Shown here piece by piece: positions 1 to 13,700 of a stretch of 64,000 bases of DNA; the first letter of the stretch is position 1, and every line of letters starts with the position of its first letter. The position numbers were made by a program, and so were the translations under genes. The notes below the pieces were generated by a model, which had not been told where the DNA came from, made no database searches, and saw only the letters and a list, made by a program, of their open reading frames with translations. The DNA is from Malurus cyaneus samueli. Its lineage: Eukaryota > Chordata > Aves > Passeriformes > Maluridae. Where the stretch lies: NCBI GenBank assembly GCA_009741485.1, contig CM019238.1:15461394-15525393 (forward strand). The letters are read 5' to 3'.

Positions 1-539
1 TATTTTATTATCTCAGTGTCAGGCCTGGAGAGGGAGGATCTGATGCCATTTCCCAGCACCCAAAGAGACTGAAGGGAACTGAGCACATCCCTTTCAAACA
101 GTACAAAAATTACTCAATTTAATTTAATGTCCATTTCTTACCCCTCTCCATAACTCTGACGAGGAGTGTGAACTAACGAAAAGGGTATTTATAATGGATG
201 ATAAAGTTGTGATCAATACTCATGCAAAATTTAGCGTCTGATTTAAAACAGTTTGATAGAATGCAAAAAAAGGTGAATAATACATGAAGCCCTTCCTCCA
301 CCAGTGCTGCATCACACCCCTGAAGATGTAAAACCCACAATATTGCAAAGATTTTAGCCTGAAATGGTTCTTAGAAAGTGAGAAAGGAGCCAGCCCAGCA
401 GCAGAGTTAAAAGGAATCACAATCCCACCCTGTTCTGCCTTCTGGAAAGAAAACTCTTTGTGCTCATCCACGATCAGCCTTTGACAGCAGTGGTTTTAAA
501 TAAATAGCACGGGGGACAGGCAGCACTGAGCACACTAAT
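1..539. other. Non-coding AT-rich DNA, no gene seen
   Basis: This stretch has no recognisable gene or repeat. The only open frame over 80 codons, on the minus strand at 220-471, has no domain character and no matching splice sites. The sequence is single-copy within the window and leads into the candidate regulatory block that starts near 540. Confidence 0.6.
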
Positions 540-690
540 CCTGCCCTCCTGCAGATTCTGAAATTATTAATGAGCTGCAGGACTCGGCCTGTGATTGAAT
601 TAATTATAATTAATCAAATTTGCCTGACTCCAGTGAAAGGCAGCCGATTTCTGGACGGGCACAGCTGTTTATCACTTTGATGTGCAGTTT
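540..690. promoter_or_regulatory. Candidate conserved non-coding element with paired homeodomain cores
   Basis: The block contains an AT-rich near-palindrome at 593-618 (gattgaattaattataatta followed by atcaaa) carrying several TAAT/ATTA cores in both orientations. More TAAT/ATTA cores and CpG-bearing sequence flank it (gactcggcct, cagccgatttctggacgggc). ATTA cores are the known recognition core of homeodomain proteins. That this is an enhancer or a conserved element is inference from texture only, because I cannot align it to other species. No useful open frame crosses it. Confidence 0.3.
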
Positions 691-1013
691 GGGTTTTCTG
701 CTCCTTTGGGACACTCATCTGACCCAATCCTAAACTAATAAACTAACCATTAGATGGATATTTTTAGGTATTTTCTTTCGTTATGGAGAAGAAACAAACC
801 TCTCTAGAAAAGTTAGGTTTTCTCCTTGCACTAGATTATTAATTTTGGACCCTTTGGGATGACACATCTAAATTTTCATCTGAGATGTTAAGAAGGAGTT
901 TAAGAAAGAGTCCCAAACTGGTTCAGATGATTTGTAAGAGGTGAGATAATGCAACAGGAGAGTGTTAGACATCCGAGACAAAGCGAATTTGTCAAGCTAT
1001 TTTAAACAAAACC
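691..1013. other. Non-coding DNA up to the assembly gap
   Basis: AT-rich single-copy sequence with no open frame of note, no repeat unit and no motif that I can assign. It ends at the run of N. Confidence 0.6.
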
Positions 1014-1033
1014 NNNNNNNNNNNNNNNNNNNN
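1014..1033. other. Assembly gap (20 N)
   Basis: Exactly 20 N bases interrupt AT-rich sequence. A short fixed-length run is a common placeholder for a gap of unknown size, so the true distance between the flanks cannot be read here. The flanks share no obvious overlap. Confidence 0.97.
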
Positions 1034-4000
1034 CACTGTAATTTTAAAAATAAACCGCCCTCAGTATAAATCCCACAATATTCATACAATATTAATTATT
1101 AAGTATAATTCCAGAGGCTTTTTTTCCCTCACTTTTTAGAGTCCTTTATGAACATCAATCATTTGAAACATACAGGAAGGGTAAAAATAAAGTAAAAATA
1201 AAGGGTGCAGTAAAGTAAAAATAAAAGAGATGAGAGAACAAGGGAACTGCTCTTGATTTAGACACTGGTTTGGAAAAAGCTCCTCCAGCAGTCCCAGCCT
1301 GTGTCAGAAAATACATCCTGTAAGTGCTTCTGCAGGTTAGACAGACTAAGTCCATTTTATCCTTTCAATATAATGCTATTTCTTCCAATAATGATAGCTG
1401 TGGCAATTTTTTATCTCCCATCCCGTTATTGAAGGAGGATTAAGATATTTCTAATGTCATACAAGTACTCTTTGGGAAAGAGGGATGGTTATTAAAAAAA
1501 AAAGGGCTCTAAAATTAGATGATTCCAAGGTCAGGATCCACGACTGACAGACAAGTTTAGCAGGCAATGACTGGGGATGCTGAGCTGCTCCTGGCCCAGA
1601 CATCTCCTCAAATGGAAGCAATTTTCTTTGAGGACAGAAAGAAAAAAGAAATAATCATGGAGCAAAAAATACCACAGAATATTGACCTTGAGCTCTCTGT
1701 CAGGTTTGGTTGATTGGATGAATATGGTGCAGGCAACGTTTAACAATATCTTACAATCCATATTCTTTACCACAGGGAGGACAATGAAGAGGGGAGTGAT
1801 AACTTCACCATTTTACCAGTTTTTGCAGTTGTAATCAGGGCATTTTGGGGTTTTTTTTTAATGTTTTGGGGATTTTTTTGGTACAGAAATGGAGTGGGCC
1901 TTTTGTTTTTACTTTACTTTCTGTTCCTTACAGATTTATTGTGTCAAAGTGAAAGCTGGTGCATCTTCCTGAAATTGGATAATATTTAAATGAACTAAAA
2001 ACTAAAGTTGCTGGGTCCCTCAAATGCTAAATAAATGGAATTTGTAGGGCTCCAGTGAAGGTTGAGCTGAGCCTGCCAGCGGCACCACTCACTTCTCATT
2101 AGTGTAAATCATTGCCTGAAAAGCTGCTGAGAAATCCAATTGTCTCCTGAAGGCTGGGAGGTGAATCTTGTGAAGGTGAGGATGGCAAGGTCGCTCAGCA
2201 CACACTGAAAGCACATTTTGGAGAACATCCTTCACCCAAACACAGGAGCAGAGCTGCTGCCTCTCCCATGGTCCCAAAGCAGGAGCATCCCTGGATGTCT
2301 CCTCGTGAGCTGGAGGTCATCAGGAGATGGGGAGGGGGTGAACAGCTCAGTTTGGAGCCCAATGAGGAATCATTTGGGGCATGATCAGACCTTGGTTTGC
2401 TTTCCACAGACTGAATGTGACTGTTGGGGAGCACAAAGGGACAGTCCCACGCTGTCTCAGTGTTTGCCATGAGAATTTAACTGCTTTTGGCTGAACCTCG
2501 GCAGCTCCAGAGAGGTAAATTCCCTGTGAGCTCAAGGACTCTGTAGCAATTTTTGAAACCTTATAGAACAAGGGCTTGGTGCCCCTGTAAAACTCCTGCT
2601 CTCTCCTGTTACTTCAGCTCACCAGAGAGGTGTTCTGGGAATGCCTCAGCTAAACTGGAAGGGAAAAACCAATTCCATAACCCTGAAAAACCAGGGAAAA
2701 AAAAACTGTGAGCACTCACCCCGTGGTGTTTGATGGCTGCTCCTGCCCATCACAGTTCCTGAGTGATTTATGGTGATTGGCTCAGACACTTTGCTGTCCT
2801 TCACAAGAATGCAAACCCTTAACAGCTAAAGACTTTAAAACCCCCTGGTTTTGGCAATAAACCAATTCCTCTTTCCACCTGCCTGGGGGATCTGTGTAGT
2901 TTCTCTTCTCCACAGGACTCTTTACTAAGATTGGCTTTAGCCTTTCACACCTGAGCGTCCCCCTTCTGCCCCATGAACACCAATGGGATTGTCACAGCGC
3001 CCACATTTATAAAAATGTGCTCCCCACTGCCTCAAAACACAAAATATCCCCATCTGGTCATTCACAATCACAGAAGAACACACAGAGGTCCACAGAAAGT
3101 TCTGCTTCAGGGCAGGATAATGGAATATCAACAATCACAGTATAAATACATGCATAATGATGGTTTATCTTTTGTGGACAGCGAGGCTCCCTTCATTATC
3201 TCCCCACAAACATTTCTGATTATTCAGTCTGCAGAAATTCTGATTATTCAGTCTGACGAATGCATTTCTCCAGCAATGCTGCAGCAGATTGCCATGCAGG
3301 AGTGGGTGCTGCAGAAAGAGAATCTCTCAGGCTTTTTCAAATGCAAAAGATTCACTTGAGTTCACTAGAAGCAGCAAACTCAGGTTTAATAAACACTTAG
3401 ATACCGGAGCACCAGGTTCAGTTTGAGTTCTGTGGAGCTACAGCCTGAAATATTTATAGCTGATATTCAGAATTTCCCCCACATTTATATCCTGCTATTT
3501 GAAAGATGCCTGCATTTTCAAAGCAAACAGAACTACCTGTGTTGAAGATCTATTCAACACATAAAAGAATAAATTTCCCAAGCTGCTGCTGGAAATGTGA
3601 CTGACAGAAGAACAAGTACATTGTGGAAATCTAAAGAGGCAGATTTTCACAGAACTATTCAAGAAGCAAAATGAGTGACTAGAACTATATCTACAGTATT
3701 TTTTTCAGAGATAATCTTTGCAAACTTTTCTTAGCTGCAAATGAAATAGAGCACCAAGATCATTTCATTCCTCCTCTACTGAAATCAGCCTCTATCTCTC
3801 CAGAACCTCTCCATGTCTCTCAGAAATGTTGTCTTTTTCCAGTTAAATTGGCATTTATGACTTGTTTCCTGCTTTTCAAATAACCACATGACACATGAAA
3901 TTAGTTAATAAATAGTATTTGAATTTATGCCAACCATCTATGCATTGCTGTAAGTGTCTCAGGAGCTGCAGTGAGCTTCCCACTCTAAAATTAAATATTG

Positions 4001-5300
4001 AGTTTTAGGGTTTGTATTGTCAAGCATCAGATCTGGTGAAATTTCTTCTGAGAGAAATAATCTGGATCTCTTCTGACAAGGAACAAACAGCACAGACACA
4101 GATCATTGGATCACATCCCAAAGGGATGGCAAATTTATTCTCTGTATATTTCCTTCTTTCATTTCTTTCCATTAAGAATTGCAATTTCCAAATCATTTAT
4201 CTGAGCAGATAAGTTAATAAAAAAATAAAATTAATATGATAAAGCTTTCTAAATATTACCAATAAAAAGCGGTATAATTTTATCTTGTATTTAATACTTT
4301 TGGTATGCCAGAGCGAAGCAATGGAGTACGTCCTGTGGGAAAAAACAACAGTGTGAATAAAACATCTTGAATATGAGAAAAGGCCATGGAGCCTGAAGAG
4401 AATTGGGCTGGTGATGCTGCTGCTCCTCAGGGTGGTGCCTCAGTGCCTCCTGAACGACTGCAGCTCTCTGCTCCTGACCCACTGCACCCTCCAAATTGTG
4501 GATTGTGAGCAGAGTGAACGAGGCACAGCTCAGATATTCTGAAATTGTCATTCTCCAGCTTCAGTGTACCCCTCATCCCTCCAGATCTCACTGGCAAAGG
4601 GTGTTCACTTCACAGACACTGCTCAGACCTTATTAAACTTCAGTTGTCTTCTGGTTTTCTGTCCAGCTCTGTTCAAAGTTCATCTTGTCACTATTTTTCC
4701 CTCTAAATGCTGCCCCTCTGCTTGGATAATTCCCCCAATGCTCTTTCCTGGGGTCACAACGGGCCCTGAGTCACCTTCAGCTCCCCTGAGCTGCTGCTGG
4801 AACTAAAATTGGGATAATCCCACATTCTGAGAGCGTAATAAGAAATTAGGGATTGCATTCAGGGTCCTCCTGAGTGAGTGCCTGCAGGTTCATAACACTG
4901 AAATGCAGTTAAATCAGCTTTTAGCAGATTTATAACCACGAGAAAAGGAGCTGGGACATTTCTCCATGGCATAAATAACTCTCTTCTGTGTGAGCACACA
5001 CTTGTGCAGCTTCTTCTTTACTTTATAATAACTCATTTGTAGAGCTAAGTCTAAAATGGTGAAAACATTACCAATATCTATCAGGGAGATACATAAAATT
5101 ACTTTTCCCTATCTGCTTCAGCTGGGAATTTCATGCCAATCTACTGCCAGCCAATATCCTCCCACAGATTGCATTTGTGGTAAAGTGGATCTTATATTTC
5201 CACAGCTGCAATAAATTGGTTTTGTCCAAGCCATTTTCTATATCTTTAAACTCTCCCTAAACATCCCAACCAGCTCCATCTGCGGTTTTTCTTTGCAATT
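1034..5300. other. Non-coding DNA with one short tandem duplication
   Basis: No gene is recognised. The longest open frame (128 codons, plus, 2973-3359) has biased, repeat-like content partly produced by the 24-bp duplication at 3213-3260. It has no domain that I know. The smaller frames at 2218-2472 and 4291-4551 overlap opposite-strand frames and look like chance frames in locally GC-richer DNA. No CR1 or LTR signature is visible. Confidence 0.55.
3213..3260. repeat. 24-bp tandem duplication, two copies
   Basis: Two adjacent 24-bp units share the core ttctgattattcagtctg, at 3214 and 3238, with differences only in their last bases (gcagaaa against acgaatg). This is a simple local duplication, probably by replication slippage. 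It creates a repeated peptide in one overlapping open frame but gives no evidence of coding function. Confidence 0.85.
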
Positions 5301-5316
5301 AAAAAAAAAAAAAAAA
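5301..5316. repeat. Poly-A tract (16 bp)
   Basis: An uninterrupted run of 16 A. No retroposon body is recognisable upstream, so I cannot say whether it is a retroposon tail or an ordinary homopolymer. Confidence 0.9.
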
Positions 5317-7979
5317 GGATTGAGTAACAGTTTTGAACTAAAAAAAGTACTGAATTTTAATCTAAACAGGTGTTTTTTGAATTATAGACTGTGAAAGAAA
5401 ACTTAGCAATGTAATTAAATCCAAATTATCCAATTTCATGCCTATTAATACTATGAAGTCGAATTGTTTCTTAATCTACTTGAAGGGTTGTTTTGATATT
5501 CAAATTGCCACTACAGAAAAAAAATGTGGGTGTTTAGTAAGATATCAAGTGGACTTCTGCTGAGCTCCCAGAACTCACAGGCGTCTCGTTCTTGTGCCTG
5601 TGGAACACTCAGCATTTTGTAGAGAGCTTGGATTCTTGGAAGGATTCCTCAGCTGATGAGACTTTAATGAAAATAATAAATATTTAGAACATGAATATAG
5701 AAAGAATATTTTTTAAATGAAGCATAGGGATTGAAGGCAAGCTGTGGATATTTATTTGTCAAGTGAAAAGTCCCAGCTCTGAGTGCAGCCTTTGGAAATC
5801 AGACGTGGCTGTGACAGCAAAAGTCATTGGATTATTTCAGAAAGAGCAGTGGGTAAATGGGCTGCAACACCAGCTCAGTTACATTTTCAATGTGAATTTT
5901 AACTTAAACAAAAATGTCTTGAAAGAGGAATGAGTGGATGCAATTTCTGAAGGACAGAAAGAAGATTTGCTGACCTTTGACCAGAATATATGAAACTTTC
6001 TATCAGTAAACACAGTGCAGTGACTGCCCCTGTGCATCCAAGGCACTGAGGGAGGGAGGGATGCAGGAACTCTGACCTCCTTTGGAGCTCAGTTATCCTT
6101 AAATTGCTGAATGATTGAATTGTTCACCTTCAAACACCTTGAAAATTCTGTGTCATAAACAAATTGCTTTATACCTACAGCCCTGACTGCTGATAATGAC
6201 CTGTGACAGCTTTGCACGAGCACTTCAATATCAGCACCCATTTCCTCTGGGCAGGAAATTCTGTCTGTGTTACTAAAACCTGGCACAGCAATTTTAATTC
6301 TTAAAATCTGCCTTTTTTTTTTTTTTTTCCTACAGGGGAAGCAAATTTGTCAAAAATTGCTACAAATGAAGATGCTGCAAGAGCGAGATCCATCCTCCTG
6401 GTAAACTGCATGTGACCAAGATTAACTCCTGAGCTAGTTTAAGATTTGCAGCTTGAGATGAGTGCAATACTCTTATCTGCAGGTTATATCTGGTGCTTTT
6501 ATTAAAGAATCCAGTCAACTCAGCAGATCCTAAAAGGTGAGCCAGAATTGACATTCTCAGCTGGGGTATGTATAAGGAAAGCAAACATCTTTGCCTGAAT
6601 AATTTGACTTTTTGTTCTTCATTTTTCAAGTCTCAAAGGTTATTCACATTCTATTTATCTTCAGAATATCCATCTAGGTAGGTAAAATAGAAATGTTTAA
6701 TTTATTGTGCTGTCATTTCCTAACTGTACCAAAGTTGACAGTGGTGGAGAAGCCAAAGTCTGGAGCAGATGAGCAAGTAAGGAAAATAAAGATTTATTGC
6801 TTTAACCAAAGTCAGACTTAGGAGGTTAAAAAGAGAATAATGAAGCATGACAGGAGGCACACAGTGTGGAAAAAGTTACATGGTAAGTTTTCAAAATACT
6901 TTGAGAGTGATGCTGTCATTTCTGCTGTCACTTTTTGATGTGGACAGGGAATGTCAGGCCACACCTTTGTTCCCCCAGCTCTGAAGGTCACAGCTCCAAC
7001 AATTCCATGTACAGAAGGAAATCACGGGATCCTGATGCTGCTCAGAACAGCTCTGATGTGTCAATGCTCAGAGGAAAACCAGCTTGCTCCTGATTTACAA
7101 CTCTCCATCAATATGCTTCTCATTTACACCTGTATTGAAATTAATCTCAAGCCATATTTTTAGCAACCACTTTGCTTGATAGCCAGAAAAAAAAAAGCCA
7201 ACCTGATAAAAGCCACTCATACACAGCACAAGTGCTGTCACAGGAGAAAGCCATCGTGGATTGGAAATGAAATAAAGAGAGGCATAGAGGGAAATATCAC
7301 TGTGCTCAGGATGGACTTAATATCTCCATGATTGTTGGTCCATACCAGAGGCAATTAAGGCACTGATATAATTTATAGCACTGGACTATTTAACTCCTCC
7401 TTAATTTTACAGAGGCAGCCCAGCACTGTTGTACATTAAACTCGATTCAGGTTATCTCTGTGTTCTCTGTCTGATTTTTGACTGCAGCAGAGTTTAAAAT
7501 ACTGTCTGAGTGATTCCAGGATGCTGAGCAGGCTTTGGAAAGCACCCAGGTGCCACTGAATTAACTGGGGCTGTGCACTTGGCCACATTTCCAGAGAGGC
7601 ACTCGGGGAGCTGTATAAAATATGTTTAGAATGGAAACAAGATGCCCAAATGCCTGGTATAACTCAACTGAGGGAATCTTTCACAGCTCTGAGCTCCCAG
7701 CTACATCAGAGCAGTCTGGAAAAATTTACCAGCTCATGAACAACATCCACACCTTAGATCAGGTGAATTATATCAAATTTCATATCTCTGGAAAGTGTTT
7801 TGGGAGGGGAGACCTTCAGGTGAGCTGGGGCATTTTCAGATGATGTGCAGAGCTCAGATGGAGCTGGGGGTGAGTGAAGGGGACTGACACCCCTTGGGGA
7901 ATCCCTGGGATGGGATCCCCACGTCGATCCCACCCCAATCTTTGATGGTTTTCCATCACCCACGTTCCAGCAGGGAAAA
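5317..7979. other. Non-coding DNA, no gene seen
   Basis: Single-copy AT-rich sequence. Open frames reach only 65-89 codons (for example minus 6360-6629) and lack recognisable domains. A T16 run lies at 6313-6328. About 7370-7480 has a mild enhancer-like texture (AATTTATAGC and ACATTAAACTCGATT type motifs), but I would not call it separately. Confidence 0.55.
6313..6328. repeat. Poly-T tract (16 bp)
   Basis: An uninterrupted run of 16 T, followed by cctacag, so the stretch superficially resembles a splice acceptor (polypyrimidine run then CAG). No plausible exon follows: the next frames close quickly. I list it as a homopolymer and not as a splice site. Confidence 0.85.
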
Positions 7980-8130
7980 AGGAGCTGCTGAGAAATAAAC
8001 AGGGGAAGATCTACGGCGTATTGTCTTGAAAGAGATAAATTTCATTGAGCCCAGCAGAATTACAGCGCTGCAGAGACCCGGGGAATTCATTCAAATGTAC
8101 TGCAGGTTATGGCATAAAAGCTGGATTTAA
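7980..8130. promoter_or_regulatory. Candidate conserved non-coding element
   Basis: A short block that keeps CpGs (ctacggcgta, acagcgctgcag, acccggggaa) and also carries AT-rich factor-site-like words (agataaatttcattg, gaattcattcaaatg). The neighbouring kilobases have few CpGs. Retained CpG in a non-coding stretch is a weak hint of constraint. No alignment was possible. Confidence 0.22.
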
Positions 8131-10499
8131 GATTCTTCAGTGATGAAACTGTTCCTACTTAGTGAATAGCAGCTGCTCTAAATTAATCTATATTGATTAA
8201 ATTTCCTCTTGCTTCACACATACAAGGAAAAAAAAAAAAAAAAGAAATCGCTTTTAATTTAGAACATCACTGTAACATCTCAATTGAAACAATTGAAAGA
8301 TGAAAGCAACCGGATGATGTCAGCAAATATTATCACCTCCCTAAATCACCCTGAAATTAGTCCTGTAGAGACCCAAATGTTCTCTCTCCATCCCTTCCTC
8401 TGGTGCTCTCGATATTCTCTGATCTATGTCTCCAAAGCCAAGTCTATTTTCAGTTTTGTTACCCCTGTGACACACAGCCCTTCCAGCCCAATTTTATTTC
8501 TTCCATTCCCCACACCCTCTCCCCCTCCCATCTGCTTTCTTTAAGGTTCAAAAGAACGTCCCAGATGAGTTGTGCCCACCATAAATAACCAAATGGATTG
8601 TTCAGGACACACTCCCAGGGCACTCTGCAGGTGAGTGATGGATGATCCTGCACTCCCTCCCAGCTGGAAATGGGTCTGACAGGAGGAAATGTCAGGTCTG
8701 CTGAATCAGCTCACACAGCACGCAAAAATACCCCAAGTAAAGATTTATTTTAATTTTAGAAGTGGCTTTAACAACTTGAACAAAAAGTGTTAGGGCAGAA
8801 ATTATTTTGACTGCACTCTCATGGAAAGCTAACAGGTAGTTGCTCTTATATTCAAATATATTTTATTCTTTTAAAAGGTATTTTGGACTTATTATGTTCG
8901 ACATCTAAAGAGGTTTGCTCACCTGAGTGAAGCAAAGAGGATTATTTTGTGCTGATTTTAGACCCTCAGAATTGCAGCAAGACCAATCTTCATCATACAA
9001 AACTGAGACATTTTCATCCAGAACGGAATTATCCTCTTTTTATAGTCACATTCATGTGCTTTTGTTTACACATAAAATAGCACTTTGAAATTAAAGATGT
9101 TGATTATTCTTGTTTTACATTCAGATGTTCTTAATGTTTTATTTCGCAGTATCACAGGCGAGTTGATGTATATATTCTAAATGTGTTTTCTATCTCGCAG
9201 AAAATGAAATAAATAAACAAGCAGACTCGCAGAATTTTCTTTTTTATTGCTTTTTGCTTTTATTTGTTGATATTTTGCTGTGTATAATTCTGTATATCTG
9301 ACACCAAACAGTACTTGATGTCTCTTTGAAGCTTTAATTGTCAGTTTTTTTCCCCTCCAGTTTTTCTGTACTTCATATAAAGTTCATTTTTACTAAACCA
9401 CTAACTCCCACTTGCTGAATTTAATATTGTTTTCTAGAAACATAAAATCGTGTCCCAGTTCCCCCCTTTTCAACAATTACCACTGCTATTTTCCTATCAT
9501 CTGCAATGAAACAGTCAGAGATAACACATAAATAACTTTATTAACACTAACCACGTTCATTAAGTGCCTCATTCTGGAAATGTGTTACAGCTGGCCACTT
9601 GTGCTTGGCTGGGGATCAAATAATCCAGGACCAGCAGAAAATAAACTCTGAAGGGATGCTTGGATAAATGATTCCAGGCTAATCCTTGGATTGTTTACGT
9701 GGCTGAGATGAGTGAGGCAAAGTCCTCACCCACTGAACTCAACCCCAGTGGAACCAAAGCCTCATTCCTGGGGCAGAAGTGCAGAGAAATAAAATTATTG
9801 TGGGAAATGGCAAAATTGGTGCAGAATTCAATGGTCAAACAGGTCAATGGCAGCATTTTTTTGTGTGTCCTGGGACAGCTGACAGGTCTGTCCTACAAAA
9901 TGTTGGGTTTCACTTTTCTTGCAGCAGAATTTTCATCTGCTCATCCCTTTTAGTCCTGTCCTGTCACTTAAGCTGTTGGAGCAGCAGTGAAAATCACTCC
10001 ACACGGTGGCAATTTGTGACTTATTTACCTAAGAATTCACAGTTCAGTGCACTATTTTTGTTTTAAAACTAAGAAAGCTTTGTAACAATTTTCCAGTTTA
10101 AGAGATTTGCAGCAGAATAAGAATGTTTAAAACAGATAAATTCCAGAGAGATAAGTGGAGGAAAAATTACCCAGAGGTTTCCAAGCATGTGACTGTAATA
10201 TTTAGTTTGTTATTTCTGACTTTGTTGCAGGTGCACTACTGACAACACCATTCTTATATCAATAATTGGAACCAGTTCTTTTTCTGATCCCAATCTACAT
10301 TTTTCCTATTGATGGAGTTCCATGTTGACACTTCTGCCTTTCAGTTTCATGTATTGCAACATAAATTATCTTCCTTCTTGGCCTATTTATTAGTCAAATT
10401 GAATAATTTATGAATTATTTCCTTATTCTTGCAGAAGGCAGCATAGTTCCAGTGCTGGAGTGAGCCCTAAACTCTGACCCTGAAGCATCAGATGCAGGA
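8131..10499. other. Non-coding AT-rich DNA, no gene seen
   Basis: An A16 run lies at 8228-8243. Overlapping small frames at 8284-8653 and 9699-10066 occur on both strands or in several frames of the same DNA, as expected by chance. From 8870 to 9560 the sequence is notably AT-rich with long T stretches. No transposon ends, tandem repeats or RNA genes are recognised. Confidence 0.55.
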
Positions 10500-10730
10500 T
10501 AATTCTTACAGTTTAGGCTTTGTGCACGTAGAGTGCCATCTAATTGATGTTTCCACAGGTTTAGATTTATTTATAGCTTTCATGTATTGCATAATTAGCA
10601 AGTTGGGGCCTCATTTTTTATTCATCTCACTCTAATTTTAGTGTGATTTATTTCGTTGGCATCAATGGTGTTACTTCCTCACATATCAATATTAGACTCT
10701 GTATTATTAATACATATATAAATATTGCAA
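10500..10730. promoter_or_regulatory. Candidate conserved non-coding element
   Basis: A block dense in homeodomain and MEF2-like AT words (atctaattgatg, tttatttatagc, tgcataattagc, attattaatac), broken by isolated CpGs (gtgcacgtagag, tttcgttggc). All six frames are closed by frequent stops. The combination resembles vertebrate developmental enhancers, but that is inference and depends on cross-species conservation that I cannot test. Confidence 0.28.
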
Positions 10731-13700
10731 GGATTATTTAATGCTTCCAGGACCCATTTCAGATATGTGCTTCTCATTTACATGAGAGAAAAATCACTCC
10801 TCAAGTGTTTGCAGCATCTCTGGTTTTATTGCTTTAAGGTGAAAAGACATTGTTTTGTTTGAGTTTATTTCTCTCATTAAAATGATTGCTTGGCTTTAAA
10901 AAAAAAAAAAATAATCAAACCACCTCAAAACTGTATTTCTTAATGAATTTCTGATTAATTCACATAAACAATTTGTTTCATTAGGCATACCTGTTACTAG
11001 ATCACTGGAGATATTAAAGCATCCAAATCCATTTTTTAATCAATTGCACATCATATCCTCTTTCAGATGTTAGTGCCTCACTGAATGAACAGCCTGGGAG
11101 CCCAAAGCTGAGGGGAAGGTTCCAATAACACACAAATGCTTCTGCACTCTGCTGCTCTATCAGTTTGGGTCTCCGGGGCTGTGGCATTTTGTTTTCTGAT
11201 TGCCTTTATTTACCAGATCTTCTTAGATTTACAATCAGGGCAGACCTGCTGTTACAATAAAAAGCTTTATCAATGTTTTGTGTAGAAATTCTGCCCCAAA
11301 ATAACAGTATATAAACAGAGTTTTAATCTCTGCTGTGCTGTTTGTACACACTTATCATCCTTTTCTTTCATACCCCTAATTAGTTGCAGTTATCTTACTT
11401 TCAATAAGTAGACAAGTGATAATTATAAGAATTCACAGCCTGATTCTGATCTAACTTTTGTCAGTTTTACTCCAGGTTCCATCACTGACATTCCCAGCAT
11501 TAATTCATAAGACCAAGATCAGCCATTTACTGCTTAATCTACATCACTATCTCTACTTCCACATTTAAAAAAAAGAAAAATACAGATATTTCTTTGAACT
11601 AAAGAGATTTGAAAGCATCTTCCCTGTTTTACAATAACATCACTGCTCACTTTGTTGTTCAATATTAATTATGCTGAGTATAATTAATGAGCTTTCAGTG
11701 TTTTCAGGAGAGGATCCCCTCTGTGTTTCTGTTCCTGTAAATTTTTTCCCTTGTGCCAGGAAAAGCCAGCCAGCCTGGAGGTCAAGGGGCATGGCTGTTC
11801 AGAAAAGTCTTTCTCCTCCCTCTCCTTTATGCATGATCACATTCAAACTGCTTTTTGGGATAACCCTCTGGCCTGGGCTAATCCACCAAATGGTTCACAT
11901 GAGGGTTTTTTTGGGATTTCTTGTTGGTGGAGGTCACCACAGAGCAGGCAATGAGCTCCAGTCAGCTGAGCTGGCATGGCTAAGGAGGGTTTATCACACA
12001 AATATCAGCTGAAAACCAAAAGTGAGGGTGCAAAAACTCAATGGGAGCCACAGAAAGATGTCAGAAATAGCCCATGAATTGCTTAAATTCAAACCTCCTG
12101 TTAAAAACATAAGGAAAGAGAAAAAAGAAGTAAGGTTCCCATTTTCCTCCCACCAGCACTGATTTAGCATGTCATGAAGGATTATTTTTTCTCACCTTTG
12201 GAGGAAGGCTGAATGACCAGAGATGAAGAAAAAGTCATTAATTCTTAAAGGCCAATCAGCCTCTGGCAATTCCATCGTTTATTGCTCTTCCTTTTTTCTC
12301 TCTATTCTCTCTTTTGTGTGGTTTCCTCTGTTGGTTTTTTAACTCCTTCCCTGTCCGTTGTTTGGGCTGAAAAAAAACCCAAAAACCCAAAACTAAACAA
12401 AACCCAAAACTCTCATACAAAATCTCTCTGGCTACTGTACAGTACAAATCTATGGTTTATGCAGAATAAAATAGTAAAAATTACATTATGTAACAGAGCC
12501 CTCAGAGTACTTACAGGAAATCAAATTTTGTGGAAAGGCTTCTGCTTCTTTCTCGTGTTTGAGCCACAGCAAAGAAGTGAACGGCTTGAAGTGGGCACTC
12601 CTTAAATACCCATCACCAAGGACATCGTTGTCAAACCAAATATTCTGTGAGAAGGGGACATGGAGGAGAAATTGTTAAATTTCCCCCCATCATTTAATAT
12701 AAGGCAGTTCAAGTGTGCTACATAAATTGATGCATATTTTTACTTTAGGACCTTCTCATTATCTATTCTTTACTGTCAGTCTAGAAATTTTTATAAAACA
12801 AAGTTACTCCCTACTCTTACTTAGCACTGAAAACATTTCCAAAGTATGTTTCACGTTAAATAAGTGACTGCAATGTAAAAAAAATATATTTAGTAGCTAA
12901 ATATTGAGTGCTTTGAACTCCCCCTGTTACCCACTACAAGTTTAAGAATTCAGAGTAATAACTACAATATTCTCCTCATCCTACATTTCCATGATAAGGA
13001 ATTCAGTCCCTATCAGCTCTCTGACAGACAGAGCACATGCAAATCTGTCATAACTGAAAAATGCCTCATTTGTTCAACTTGTCAGGTGAACAAGAAGCCT
13101 TCTAAAACCATTCTCTAATTGTTATTGTTTAATCTATTAAAACTGCTGTATCAAGGTACTTCTTTTTTTCCCCAACAATAAGAAAGAGTGAAATATTGAT
13201 ACCTCAGTTACTTGTCAGTGGATGGGCTTCCAGTGAAACCCTTGGTATTTCTTCTGTTATTAATTTCTGAAACAGGAGGGACTATTAATTATGCATTCAT
13301 TTGATATCAGAATATGCATTTAACACTATTTTTTGGGTAAAAAAAGCAAAAACTGGCAGACAAATAACTCATAAATGACACTAATGAGCGCTGGGAGATG
13401 GAGTGGAAAGGCTTTAAATGTGTCCCATTATTTAGCAGGATAATTAAGAGCACAGCTCTACCATGGCATTTTATTACAGAAATAGATAAGATCCCATCTT
13501 ATTGCAAGCAGGTGTTGTAATGAAGCAAAGTGAGATCATTTTTATGATGTTCTTCTGGTCCAAAAAAAGATTTTGCAAATTTATATTACCCTCCCATCAT
13601 TTGCAAAGGTAACCATGCAGATCTTTGGCAACAAAACAAACAACAAAATACAAGGTGTAAAATGACTTTGTTCAGGTGACTCCCAGAAGAAAAAAAAACA

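Noticed and set aside
6309..6345. Splice-acceptor-like poly-T plus cctacag
   Set aside because: No open exon with a donor follows. A long T run before CAG is expected by chance at this AT content.
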